A stretch of 64,000 nt of DNA from CALOCY01 sp942491975 (lineage in GTDB: Bacteria; Bacteroidota; Bacteroidia; Bacteroidales; Prolixibacteraceae), in NCBI GenBank assembly GCA_942491975.1, contig CALOCY010000004.1, forward strand, positions 1,488,001 to 1,552,000, read 5' to 3'. Shown here one piece after another: positions 16,755 through 26,376 of this stretch. Positions within the stretch are counted from its first letter, which is position 1; each line of letters starts with the position of its first letter. The notes under the pieces are model-generated. The model was not told the origin of the DNA and made no database searches. It saw only the letters and a program-made list of their open reading frames with translations. Position numbers and translations under genes: made by a program.

Positions 16755-18506
16755 ATGGAGAAGAAAACGTTTAATCCGTTGGAATGGTTAGAACAACCAA
16801 ACCAACAAACCATAAACATAGAGACAGAGCCAAAAGTATCCGCAACAACAAATAATGTATCCGAAATTGAAGCAATCATTCAGCAAATTGAAAACAAACA
16901 AATTGATATTGCCACCGCTTACAGCGATTGGCGCAATATCGGCTTTGCCTTTGCTGATGAGTTTGGAGAAAATGGAAGGGAATTATTTCACCGTATCAGC
17001 CGCTTTTATTCTGATTATTCAAATACTGAATGTAACAGGCAATTTGATAAATGCCTGAATGCAAAAGGGCAAGGTGTTTCGTTAAAGACCTTCTTTTATC
17101 ATGCGAAACAAGCAGGCATTCCCATTGGCAGCCACAAACAGGAGCTAGATAATGAAACTGACAAAGTCCCTCATTTTCCTGAATCCTTATATTTTCAACT
17201 TCCCGATTTCCTTAAACGTGTAGTTGAAATATGTACTTCAAACGAAGAAAGGGATATTATGCTTTTAGGCTCATTGGTAACACTAAGTGCCTGTTTATCT
17301 AAAATTCACGGCATTTATGACGGAAAGAAAGTATTCGCAAACCTCTACCTGTTTATTACTGCCCAGGCATCGGCTGGTAAAGGTCGCTTGGTGCATTGCA
17401 AGCAATTGGTAAAACCAATTCATAAAGCATTGCGAGAACAGGCAAGAATGATAAAGCAGGAATATGAACTGGAACTATCTGATTACAACTCAAAAAAAGG
17501 AAAAGAAGAAGGGGTTGAAAAGCCAAATAAACCACAGGAGAAAATGTTGTTTATTCCTGCCAACAATAGTACAACCGGAGTTTTTCAGTTGCTTTCTGAT
17601 AATGAGGGTAAAGGTTTAATCTTTGAAACGGAAGGCGATACACTTGCACAGGCATTTAAAAGCGATTACGGCAATTATAGTGATGGTTTCCGAAAAGCAT
17701 TTCATCACGAAACTATTTCGTATTACAGACGAACCGACCGGGAATATGTTGATATTGAAAGCCCTAGCCTCTCAACTGTTCTTTCTGGTACTCCCAAGCA
17801 AATATCAAGCTTAATCCCCAATGCTGAAAACGGCTTATTCAGCCGTTTCATTTTCTATTTTATGAATGTGCAACCTATTTGGAAAGATGTATTTGCAACA
17901 ACCTCAGCAAAGGGCTTGGATGAGTATTTCGATGAATTGGGAAACGAGTTTCATGAGCTTTATAAATCCTTAATGGCTAATCCTGAGATTCAATTCTGCC
18001 TATCGGCAGACCAGCAATCACAGTTCAATGATTTCTTTTCACAAGTGCAAACCAAATACATTGCCATTCAGGGCTTGGATTATATGGCAACCGTAAGGCG
18101 GTTGGGTTTGGTTGCTTTTCGTATGGCTATGGTTTTATCTGTTTTAAGGATTTTTGAGACAGGAGATTTACCAGAACAAATCATTTGCGATGAGCAAGAC
18201 TTTCAGTCTGCTCTCGCCATGATTAAGATATTGGTTCAACATTCAAGCAAAGTGTTTTCTGAACTTCCTGAAGATATTAAACCACAAAAACGCCCAAACC
18301 GGAAAGAAAAGTTTCTAGAGAAATTGCCTCATAACTTCAATCGGCAAAAATACCTTGAAGTGGCAAAATCCTTGTCAATTCCCAACAAAACAGCAGAAGG
18401 TTACATTACTGATTTTTACAAAAAAGGATTGATTCACCGTGAAAGTCAAGATCAATATATTAATCTAAGTAAGGAAACTCAGGATTCTAAGGAAGTCAAG
18501 GCTTAG
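16755..18506 (+). CDS. PriCT-2/DUF3987 domain protein (primase-helicase-like)
   Basis: A 583-residue protein. Residues about 35-120 match a primase C-terminal PriCT-2 domain (DWRNIGFAFADEFGENGRELFHRIS). Residues about 150-520 are DUF3987, with a Walker A-like TAQASAGKGR near 202 and acidic FETEGDTLAQAF near 295 as a likely Walker B region. A winged-helix-like tail follows. It is the probable replication ATPase of the element. The 2-bp gap to the BT4734-type gene suggests that both act together. Confidence 0.8.
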   Translation: MEKKTFNPLEWLEQPNQQTINIETEPKVSATTNNVSEIEAIIQQIENKQIDIATAYSDWRNIGFAFADEFGENGRELFHRISRFYSDYSNTECNRQFDKCLNAKGQGVSLKTFFYHAKQAGIPIGSHKQELDNETDKVPHFPESLYFQLPDFLKRVVEICTSNEERDIMLLGSLVTLSACLSKIHGIYDGKKVFANLYLFITAQASAGKGRLVHCKQLVKPIHKALREQARMIKQEYELELSDYNSKKGKEEGVEKPNKPQEKMLFIPANNSTTGVFQLLSDNEGKGLIFETEGDTLAQAFKSDYGNYSDGFRKAFHHETISYYRRTDREYVDIESPSLSTVLSGTPKQISSLIPNAENGLFSRFIFYFMNVQPIWKDVFATTSAKGLDEYFDELGNEFHELYKSLMANPEIQFCLSADQQSQFNDFFSQVQTKYIAIQGLDYMATVRRLGLVAFRMAMVLSVLRIFETGDLPEQIICDEQDFQSALAMIKILVQHSSKVFSELPEDIKPQKRPNRKEKFLEKLPHNFNRQKYLEVAKSLSIPNKTAEGYITDFYKKGLIHRESQDQYINLSKETQDSKEVKA

Positions 18507-18632
18507 TTTCCTTAACTTCCTGAATATCCTTAAAGTAGTGTTAATAACTTTAGTTTCTTTTATCTTCTTTTCTTTGGTTCTTTTTATTAAATTAGCCAAT
18601 AATTGTCAAGTCAATAAGTTAAAAGTCAAAAT

Positions 18633-18914
18633 ATGATAGGACAGAAAATTAGAGAATTAAGGGAGGAGAATGATTATTTACTGAGGCAACTTGCTGCAAA
18701 GTTAGATATTGACACAGCCCAACTCAGTAAAATGGAACGGGGCGAAAGGCTCTTTAAGAAGGAAGAGATCGTTGAAATAGCAAAAATTTTAAATGCTGAC
18801 AAAGAAGAATTACTTACAATATGGTTAGCTGATAAAATTTATAAGATGGCAGAAGGTGAAGAAAATATATTGGATGCCTTAAAAATTGTGAAACAAAATA
18901 TCAATAAAAAATGA
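18633..18914 (+). CDS. XRE-family HTH regulator of the restriction-modification operon
   Basis: A 93-residue protein with a Cro/CI-type HTH (about residues 3-60: IRELREENDYLLRQLAAKLDIDTAQLSKMERGER) and a short helical tail (EGEENILDALKIVKQ). It is the first gene of the type I restriction-modification operon and so probably controls it, as C proteins do. It overlaps dinD by 4 bp. A diverged copy of its last 19 codons lies after dinD. Confidence 0.8.
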   Translation: MIGQKIRELREENDYLLRQLAAKLDIDTAQLSKMERGERLFKKEEIVEIAKILNADKEELLTIWLADKIYKMAEGEENILDALKIVKQNINKK

Positions 18915-19756
18915 AAACCGAAATAATAAAATCACTCACCAATAATTTTGAAGATCATTCCCGCACAACAGACAGCGGTATAGAATTTTGGTTTGCAAGA
19001 GATTTACAACATCTATTGGGCTATACAAAATGGGATAATTTTCAAAACGTAATTATAAAAGCAAAAACATCATGTGAAGCCTCTGGTAATAATATTTCCG
19101 ACCATTTTGCCGATGTCGGGAAAATGGTCAAGCTGGGCTCCGGTAGCGAACGTGAAGTTAATGATATAATGCTTACGCGCTATGCATGCTATTTGATAGC
19201 TCAAAATGGCGACCCACGAAAAGAAGCCATTGCCTTTGCTCAAAACTATTTTGCCATTCAAACCCGCAAGTTTGAAGTTATCGAACAACGAATAAAAGAC
19301 TGGGAACGACTGGCAGCAAGACAAAAACTAACCTATTCCGAAAAAGAACTTTCCGAATTAATCTACGAAAGAACAGGAATAGACAAGAATTTTGGCATCA
19401 TACGAAGCAAAGGCGACACGGCTTTATTTGGCGGCAAAACAACCCAACAAATGAAAAATAAATTGGGAGTACCAAAAGGAAGGGCGTTGGCAGATTTTTT
19501 ACCCACCATTACCATTAAAGCCAAAGACTTTGCAACAGAGATTACCGTTTTTAACACCAAAGAAAAAGGCTTAAATACAGAAAGGGGCATATCTTCCGAA
19601 CACATCAAAAACAACAAAGGCGTAAGAAAATTATTGCTCGACCGCGATATTGTTCCCGAAGAATTACCTCCCGAAGAAGATGTAAAAAAACTGGAAAGAA
19701 GAGTTAATTCAGAAGATAAAAAGATTGCCAAAAATCCCAAAAAGTTAAATGATTAG
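18911..19756 (+). CDS. dinD: DNA damage-inducible protein D (BRO-N family)
   Basis: A 281-residue protein. The first 120 residues form a BRO-N domain (GIEFWFARDLQHLLGYTKWDNF and NDIMLTRYACYLIAQNGD), followed by a helical coiled region (KLTYSEKELSELIYERTGID) and the DinD-specific C terminus. In E. coli DinD is SOS-induced and inhibits RecA activity. Homologues are often placed inside type I restriction-modification operons, as here between the regulator and hsdM. The duplicated regulator tail after it suggests that it was inserted into an older regulator-hsdM pair. Confidence 0.85.
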   Translation: MKTEIIKSLTNNFEDHSRTTDSGIEFWFARDLQHLLGYTKWDNFQNVIIKAKTSCEASGNNISDHFADVGKMVKLGSGSEREVNDIMLTRYACYLIAQNGDPRKEAIAFAQNYFAIQTRKFEVIEQRIKDWERLAARQKLTYSEKELSELIYERTGIDKNFGIIRSKGDTALFGGKTTQQMKNKLGVPKGRALADFLPTITIKAKDFATEITVFNTKEKGLNTERGISSEHIKNNKGVRKLLLDRDIVPEELPPEEDVKKLERRVNSEDKKIAKNPKKLND

Positions 19757-19765
19757 AAATTCTAA

Positions 19766-19825
19766 AATAGAGGGCGAAGATCACATATTAGATGCAATTA
19801 AAATAGTTGAACAAAAATTGAAGTA
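19766..19825 (+). pseudogene. Duplicated 3' tail of the XRE regulator gene
   Basis: In-frame translation gives IEGEDHILDAIKIVEQKLK-stop, which matches the end of the XRE protein (EGEENILDALKIVKQNINKK). The tail has no start codon or HTH of its own. It lies 10 bp before hsdM, exactly where the regulator's end would be if dinD had not been added. Confidence 0.75.
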
Positions 19826-19834
19826 GAAAATAGA

Positions 19835-21364
19835 ATGAGCGATAAAATAACACAGAAGGAAATTAATAATGTGCTTTGGAAGGCATGTGACACATTTAGG
19901 GGGAAGATAGATTCTTCAATTTATAAAGATTATGTCTTGGTAATGTTGTTTGTAAAATACATGAGCGATACTCACAAAGAACATTACGAAGAATACCACA
20001 CAAAATACAAAGGAGACGAAACACGTATTCAAAGGGCTTTAGCCAGAGACCGCTTTATTCTGAATAAAAAATCCAGTTTTGAGTATTTATATGAGAAAAG
20101 AAATGATTCTAAAATTGGTGAAATAATAAATACTGCATTAGAACGCATAGAAGAAGAGAACAAAGCAAAACTACGGGGTGTATTCCGTAATATTGATTTC
20201 AATTCGGAAGTAAATCTAGGAGGTGTTAAAGAGCGTAATGCTATGCTTAAAACACTTTTAATAGATTTTAACGCTCTGGATATTCGACCAAGCCGTTTGA
20301 GCGGTAATGATGTTATTGGCGATTCTTACGAATACATGATTGCAATGTTTGCTTCCGATGCAGGAAAAAAAGGCGGTGAGTTCTTTACGCCAAGTATGGT
20401 GTCTGAGTTACTTTCCCGTTTGGTTAAACCTAAAGAGAACGACCGAATTTATGATCCAACTTGTGGTTCAGGCTCATTATTAATCAGAGCCTTTAATAAA
20501 ATTCCAAGTAAAAAAGCTCAGATATACGGACAAGAAAGGAACGGGCAAACACAAGCTTTGTGCCGTATGAATATGTTTTTGCATGGTATTGATGATGCGA
20601 AAATTGCATGGGGTGATACGCTTTCTAACCCCTTGCATTTGGAGAACGATAAATTAATGCGTTTTCAGGTAGTGGTTGCCAATCCACCTTTCTCATTGGA
20701 CAAATGGGCAATAGGTTTTGCCGGGGATAGCAACGATGATGAAAAATTTAAAATGGAAGCCAACCTCGATACGCATAACAGGTTTGAATGGGGTGTTCCA
20801 CCAATGAGTAAAGGAGATTATGCTTTTATCCAGCATATGATTTATTCCCTTACAGAAGATGGGCGCATGGCTCTTGTATTACCACTTGGTGTATTGTTTA
20901 GGGCTGCTTCTGAGGCTAAAATACGCAAGCAAATTATTGATTTCAATTTATTAGATGTTGTAATTGGATTACCTGAAAACTTGTTTTTTGGTACAGGTAT
21001 TCCTGCTTGTGTTTTGGTTTTGAAAAAGAACCGTAAAAAAACAGATGTGCTATTTATAGATGCAAGTGCTAACGGGAATTTCGAAAAAGAAACTAACCAA
21101 AGTGTTTTAAGGGAACTAGACTTGGCTCGGATAACGAAATCATATGAAAATTACACTTCAGAAGATAAATACAGCTATAAAGCTAGCATTAAGGAGATTA
21201 AGGAAAACAACTACAATTTAAATATCTCCCGTTATGTTGACACTTTTGAAGATGAACAACCAGTAGATTTAGAAGCTGTCAAAACCAACATATACGCTAT
21301 AAAAGAAGAGCTTACCACGGTTGAGGAGCAAATGGCTAATTATTTAACCAAATTAGGGCTGTAG
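19835..21364 (+). CDS. hsdM: Type I restriction-modification DNA methyltransferase subunit
   Basis: A 509-residue N6-adenine methyltransferase. An N-terminal HsdM helical domain (about 1-140) is followed by the catalytic domain with SAM motif I DPTCGSGS (207-214) and the catalytic NPPF (283-286). GGEFFTPSMVSELL at about 180 is the usual HsdM signature. It acts with HsdS to methylate and with HsdR to restrict. The hsdS gene starts 2 bp after its stop. Confidence 0.95.
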   Translation: MSDKITQKEINNVLWKACDTFRGKIDSSIYKDYVLVMLFVKYMSDTHKEHYEEYHTKYKGDETRIQRALARDRFILNKKSSFEYLYEKRNDSKIGEIINTALERIEEENKAKLRGVFRNIDFNSEVNLGGVKERNAMLKTLLIDFNALDIRPSRLSGNDVIGDSYEYMIAMFASDAGKKGGEFFTPSMVSELLSRLVKPKENDRIYDPTCGSGSLLIRAFNKIPSKKAQIYGQERNGQTQALCRMNMFLHGIDDAKIAWGDTLSNPLHLENDKLMRFQVVVANPPFSLDKWAIGFAGDSNDDEKFKMEANLDTHNRFEWGVPPMSKGDYAFIQHMIYSLTEDGRMALVLPLGVLFRAASEAKIRKQIIDFNLLDVVIGLPENLFFGTGIPACVLVLKKNRKKTDVLFIDASANGNFEKETNQSVLRELDLARITKSYENYTSEDKYSYKASIKEIKENNYNLNISRYVDTFEDEQPVDLEAVKTNIYAIKEELTTVEEQMANYLTKLGL

Positions 21365-21366
21365 GT

Positions 21367-22563
21367 ATGGTGAAGACAAAAAGAAAAGGTTATTTAAGCC
21401 AATTCCCTGAAACTTGGAAAGTATATAAAATTGCAGATGTACTTGAGCGGGTTAAGAATAAAGTGGAAGTAAAAAAAGAAGAACAGTATTTACAAATTGG
21501 TATTCGTTCACATGGGAAAGGTATTTTTTACAAAGAAGCTGTAAGCGGAAAAGAGCTAGGCAATAAATCAGTTTTTTGGGTTGAGCCTGATTGCTTTGTT
21601 GTAAATATTGTATTTGCATGGGAAATGGCTATTGCAAAAACAACCAAAGCAGATGTAGGTCTAATTGCTTCACATCGTTTTCCAATGTACAAGCCTGATC
21701 CTAATTTGTTGGATTTAGATTTTTTACTCTATTATTTTAAAATGCCATTGGGTAAATATCTTTTAGGACTTGCCTCTCCTGGTGGTGCAGGACGGAACAA
21801 AACATTAGGGCAGAAAGAATTTGCTGAACTTGAAATATGTATACCGCCTATTACTGAACAAAAGGAAATAGTTTCTATCCTTTCAGCATGGGATAATGCA
21901 ATTATATTAAAAGAAAGGCTCATCGAAGAAAAAAAAATACAGAAAAAAGGATTAATCCAAAAATTTCTTTCAAGAAGTATCAAACTTAACGGTTCTGTTT
22001 CAAAATGGAACAAGATCAATTTAGGAAATGTTGTCAAGTGCCTAGATAATCAAAGACGACCTTTAAATTCTGAGGACAGACTTTCAATGAAGGGTAATAT
22101 CCCATATTATGGAGCAAATGGAGTTGTTGATTATATTGATAGTTATTTATTTAACGAAGAATTGGTTTTAATTGCAGAGGATGGTGGACATTTCAAAGAT
22201 TTCAGTTCAAAAGATATTGCATACAGAGTTAAAGGAAAATCTTGGGTGAATAATCATGCACATATTTTGAAAGCTTCTGGCATAAATTCAGATTTTCTTT
22301 ATTATAGTTTGGTAAATAAAGACATTAGAAAATATATCAATGGAAGTACGAGAGGAAAACTAACTAAGTCGGACATGCTATTGATTGAAATTGACTGCCC
22401 AGAATCAATCAATGAACAAGAAAACATATCAGATATACTTAATACAGCTCACAATTCAATAAAAATAATGGAAAAGGAGTTGGAAGAAATTAAAGAACAA
22501 AAGAGAGGCTTAATGCAAAAATTATTGACGGGTAAAATAGAAGTTACAGAGAAGGTTAATTAA
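21367..22563 (+). CDS. hsdS: Type I restriction-modification specificity subunit
   Basis: A 398-residue protein with two target recognition domains, each followed by a conserved helix. The first half ends with PPITEQKEIVSILSAWDNAI and the second with SINEQENISDILNTAHNSI, the paired spacer helices typical of HsdS. It fixes the DNA sequence recognised by the methylase and restriction complexes. The two half-sites cannot be predicted from the sequence by eye. The length is normal for a two-domain HsdS. Confidence 0.93.
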   Translation: MVKTKRKGYLSQFPETWKVYKIADVLERVKNKVEVKKEEQYLQIGIRSHGKGIFYKEAVSGKELGNKSVFWVEPDCFVVNIVFAWEMAIAKTTKADVGLIASHRFPMYKPDPNLLDLDFLLYYFKMPLGKYLLGLASPGGAGRNKTLGQKEFAELEICIPPITEQKEIVSILSAWDNAIILKERLIEEKKIQKKGLIQKFLSRSIKLNGSVSKWNKINLGNVVKCLDNQRRPLNSEDRLSMKGNIPYYGANGVVDYIDSYLFNEELVLIAEDGGHFKDFSSKDIAYRVKGKSWVNNHAHILKASGINSDFLYYSLVNKDIRKYINGSTRGKLTKSDMLLIEIDCPESINEQENISDILNTAHNSIKIMEKELEEIKEQKRGLMQKLLTGKIEVTEKVN

Positions 22564-22574
22564 GTAGAAATAAC

Positions 22575-23261
22575 ATGGATAAGGTATTAGTTTTAAAAAA
22601 TACGAAACAAGGATTGACGGTTGATACGGTATATAATGCACAGGATACTATTGTCGTGCAATTTAAAAATGAAACTTCTATTTCCATACCTGACAACACT
22701 ATTAAAATTGAATTACCTGAAAAATCAGATTTAGATATTTTCAGTAGTTGGGCAATAATTATAGGTGGTTTAGCTGGTTTGGTAGGTGCATTTATTGCCT
22801 TTTACCAACTCTTTAAACGTGATAAGAATAAAGAAAAACAGATAGGTGAATTAATAAAGCAAACAACTGAGTTTTCAAAGCAAACAGGCGAGCTTATTAA
22901 GCAAAACAAATTGAATGAGAAACGTCTAAGGATGATTGTAAAACCTAGAGTTTGGAGTAATGGTGGTGGTTGGTCAAATGGACGCATTAACATTCAAATT
23001 GACAATCGTGGTGAATTGTGCTTTTATGATGGCTATGAGATACTTGAAGGTGACAAGCTAGATTTCACAAAGTGGTCAACTCCTATAAATTTAGATAAAG
23101 AAAAAACGATAAAACTTACAGCTCCCACAATTGAAAAGAAGAATGACGAAATTAGTTTCAATATTAAGATTTTTTATCATGATCAGGAGAACTTCAAATA
23201 CGAAACTATATTTGAATGGAAAGGTGGTCGGGTTAGACATTTAGAAACAATTGAAAAATAA
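22575..23261 (+). CDS. Single-span membrane protein encoded between hsdS and hsdR
   Basis: A 228-residue protein of unknown function. Residues about 1-50 are beta-rich, one membrane segment follows (WAIIIGGLAGLVGAFIAFYQLF, about 55-76), then a short repeated coiled coil (IGELIKQTTEF / TGELIKQNKLN, about 88-116), then a C-terminal beta domain (VKPRVWSNGGGWSNGRINIQI). It is the only membrane protein in the restriction operon. Extra genes at this position are frequent in type I loci. A role in phage sensing is possible but unsupported. Confidence 0.6.
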   Translation: MDKVLVLKNTKQGLTVDTVYNAQDTIVVQFKNETSISIPDNTIKIELPEKSDLDIFSSWAIIIGGLAGLVGAFIAFYQLFKRDKNKEKQIGELIKQTTEFSKQTGELIKQNKLNEKRLRMIVKPRVWSNGGGWSNGRINIQIDNRGELCFYDGYEILEGDKLDFTKWSTPINLDKEKTIKLTAPTIEKKNDEISFNIKIFYHDQENFKYETIFEWKGGRVRHLETIEK

Positions 23262-23265
23262 GCAT

Positions 23266-26200
23266 ATGCAATCAGCCTCTCAACTAAACGAAGAAAACAT
23301 TTCACAAAAACCTGCCATTAAAGTATTGGAGGGTTTAGGTTATCAAAACATCCATGCTGATGCTTCGGTATATATGCGAGGGAATACCTATAATGTAGTT
23401 TTAAAAGATGTATTGAAAGAAAAACTGATTGCTATAAACGGCTACAGCTATAAGGGGCAGGATTTCAAGTTTAGCGAGAAGAACATTAATCAGGCAATTT
23501 CTGATATTGATGAATCACTGGCTGATGGCTTAATAAAAACCAACGAGAAAATTCACACTCATTTACTTTATGGGAAAAGCTACTCGGAAAATCTGCCAGA
23601 CGGTTCAAAACGTTCTTTTAATATCAATTACATTGATTGGAATACACCTGAGAACAACGACTATCAATTAGTTGAAGAATTTTCAGTTGACCGTGAAGAT
23701 GGGAAAGGAACTGCACGACCAGACATTGTTTTGTTTATAAATGGAATCCCCTTTGCCGTTATTGAGTGTAAAAAATCATCCATCTCAATCGATCAGGGTA
23801 TTAGCCAAATGTTACGCAACCAGAGCAAAAACTATTTACCCAATTTATTTAAGTTTACTCAAATCACTTTTTGTTGCAATAAAAACGACACCAAATACGC
23901 AACCTGTAAAACCCCAAAGAAATTCTGGTCACTTTGGAAAGAAGAAAGCACCGAATGGCAAGAGGAAATCATAAAAAAAGTAGTTAAAAACAGAATACCC
24001 ACGCGGCAGGATAAAGACATCGTTTCACTCTTTCACCCTGAACGTGTTTTACAATTTATCTTATACTTTACCCTTTTCGATAAAAACATCAAAAAAATTG
24101 CACGCTATCAACAATATTTTGCCATTAAAGAAATTATAAAAACAATAGAATTAACCAACGAAAAAGGCAACAGGCAATCGGGGGTGATTTGGCATACACA
24201 AGGCTCTGGCAAGTCTTTAACTATGGTGATGCTGGCAAGATATATACTGTCTGAAATGTCAGATTGTAATCCACAGGTAGTTGTGGTAACAGATCGAATA
24301 GATCTAGATAAACAAATTCATAAAACATTTACACATTCTCGTTTAAAAGCAAGCAGAGCTAAATCAGCAGTACATTTGGTTGAATTACTCAACAACGATA
24401 ATGTTGATATTGCTACTACATTGGTGCATAAATTTGACAATGCCGTAAAGCTTCAAAACCCTATTCTAAGCAAAGATATATTTGTACTAATAGACGAATC
24501 GCACCGTACACAATATGGAGAGTTGCATATAAAAATGAAACAGCTTTTTCCAAATGCTTGCTATCTTGGGTTTACAGGAACTCCTTTAATGAAAAAGGAA
24601 AAGAATACCATGATTAAATTTGGTATGTCACCAAAGCCTATTCACACCTATACCATTAAAGATGCAGTAAATGATAAAGCGATTGTTCCATTGCTTTATG
24701 AAGGGAAAATGATAGACCAAACGGTGAACAAAAAAGCAATAGACAAACGTCTTGAAATGATTTGTCGTAACCTGAATGATAAACAAAAAATAGAAGTTCA
24801 AAAGAAGTGGAGCTTATTTGAAAAGATTGCTTCTTCTGAACAGCGCATAAACCTTATAGCATTTGATATTAACGATCATTTTCTAAAAAACTACAAGACA
24901 GATGGTATTCAGTATAAAGCTATGCTGGCAACCAATAGTAAAAATGAAGCTATAAGATACTTCGATGCTTTTGAAGAATTGGGAGACTTGAATACTGCTA
25001 TTGTATTTTCTGCACCTGATAAGCGTGAGGGTTACGAGGCTGTTGATGCCCAATCAAAAGACAAAGTGCTTCAATTCTGGAACAAAATGCTTGATGGCTA
25101 TAAGGATGAAGAAGATTACGAAGAAAGTATCAAGAATGAATTTATTGAAGGTGATGAACTGGATTTATTAATAGTTGTAGATAAACTTTTAACTGGTTTT
25201 GATGCACCCCGGGCAACTGTATTATATATTGATAAACCAATGAAAGAACATACCCTTTTGCAGGCTATTGCAAGGGTAAACCGCTTATATGAAGGTAAAG
25301 ACTTCGGTCGCATTATTGATTATAGAGGACTGCTTGAAAAATTAGACACTGCATTAGAGATGTACTCCGGTGCTGGACTTGATAACTTTGATGAAAAAGA
25401 TATTGAAGGAGCCATATATGATGTTATTAGCATTGTAGGAACACTCCGACATTATCACGCTGAACTTGTGTCAATTTTCAAAACAATAAAAAACAGGAAT
25501 GATATTGAAGCTTTTGAAGTACTTCTGGCAATTGAAGATAAGCGGAATAACTTTTATGATATTTTAAGTGAATTTGGTAGGAACATGGCAATAGCTATGG
25601 AAAGCGAAAAGGTTTACAATGCATTAAGCGAAGAAGAACTTACCAGATATAAAAAGGACTTAAAGTTTTATCAGGAATTACGAAAGTCAGTTAAACTCCG
25701 CTATTCTGATTCAATAGACCATAAAGAATATGAAGTCAAAATGCAGAAATTAATGGATAACTACATTTCTGCTGAGGATATTATACGAATCACCAATCCT
25801 GTTGATATATTGAATGAAAAAGAATTTCAGGAGGAACTAGACCGTTTAGGTTCAAAAAGAGCCAAAGCGGATGCAATACGTACCAGGCTATCACAATCTA
25901 TCAGTAAGAAATGGGATGAAAACCCGGAATTATACAAGAAATTCTCTCAACGTATTCAGGAGACCATAGATGACTATAAGAACAAGCGCATTTCAGAAGC
26001 TGAGTATTTGAAGCGGATGAACGACATTAAGAATGATTATAGTTCAAGAGAATCGAATGAAGGATTTCCTGAAGTGATTCATAATAATTATCATGCACAG
26101 GCTTTTTACGGTGTTGTTGAAAGTGTAGTTGAAGAATCAAATGAAACTACCGGCTATCAGGATTTACTTGGAGACATTTCATTAAAAATATATGAGCTTA

Positions 26201-26376
26201 TTAAGGAGAATAGTAAAGTAGATTGGCACGACAACGAAGATGTGCATAAAAAGATAGAACAGGCAATCGAAGATTTGCTTCATGATTCAGCGAATGGTAA
26301 CGGTCTGAAATTAAGCTATGAGCAAATTGACAAAATCAATGAAAAAGTAAGAACAATAGCATTACGTAGATTTTAA
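23266..26376 (+). CDS. hsdR: Type I restriction endonuclease subunit R
   Basis: A 1036-residue motor nuclease. The PD-(D/E)XK nuclease lies near the N terminus (about 145-175: ARPDIVLFINGIPFAVIECKKSS). The superfamily 2 translocase follows: motif I HTQGSGKSLTMVMLARYI, motif II VLIDESHRTQ, motif III GFTGTPL and motif VI LLQAIARVNRLYEG. The C-terminal 350 residues are helical. The ATG at 23266 is preferred to an in-frame TTG at 23251 that lies inside the upstream gene. It shares one base with the next gene. Confidence 0.95.
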   Translation: MQSASQLNEENISQKPAIKVLEGLGYQNIHADASVYMRGNTYNVVLKDVLKEKLIAINGYSYKGQDFKFSEKNINQAISDIDESLADGLIKTNEKIHTHLLYGKSYSENLPDGSKRSFNINYIDWNTPENNDYQLVEEFSVDREDGKGTARPDIVLFINGIPFAVIECKKSSISIDQGISQMLRNQSKNYLPNLFKFTQITFCCNKNDTKYATCKTPKKFWSLWKEESTEWQEEIIKKVVKNRIPTRQDKDIVSLFHPERVLQFILYFTLFDKNIKKIARYQQYFAIKEIIKTIELTNEKGNRQSGVIWHTQGSGKSLTMVMLARYILSEMSDCNPQVVVVTDRIDLDKQIHKTFTHSRLKASRAKSAVHLVELLNNDNVDIATTLVHKFDNAVKLQNPILSKDIFVLIDESHRTQYGELHIKMKQLFPNACYLGFTGTPLMKKEKNTMIKFGMSPKPIHTYTIKDAVNDKAIVPLLYEGKMIDQTVNKKAIDKRLEMICRNLNDKQKIEVQKKWSLFEKIASSEQRINLIAFDINDHFLKNYKTDGIQYKAMLATNSKNEAIRYFDAFEELGDLNTAIVFSAPDKREGYEAVDAQSKDKVLQFWNKMLDGYKDEEDYEESIKNEFIEGDELDLLIVVDKLLTGFDAPRATVLYIDKPMKEHTLLQAIARVNRLYEGKDFGRIIDYRGLLEKLDTALEMYSGAGLDNFDEKDIEGAIYDVISIVGTLRHYHAELVSIFKTIKNRNDIEAFEVLLAIEDKRNNFYDILSEFGRNMAIAMESEKVYNALSEEELTRYKKDLKFYQELRKSVKLRYSDSIDHKEYEVKMQKLMDNYISAEDIIRITNPVDILNEKEFQEELDRLGSKRAKADAIRTRLSQSISKKWDENPELYKKFSQRIQETIDDYKNKRISEAEYLKRMNDIKNDYSSRESNEGFPEVIHNNYHAQAFYGVVESVVEESNETTGYQDLLGDISLKIYELIKENSKVDWHDNEDVHKKIEQAIEDLLHDSANGNGLKLSYEQIDKINEKVRTIALRRF

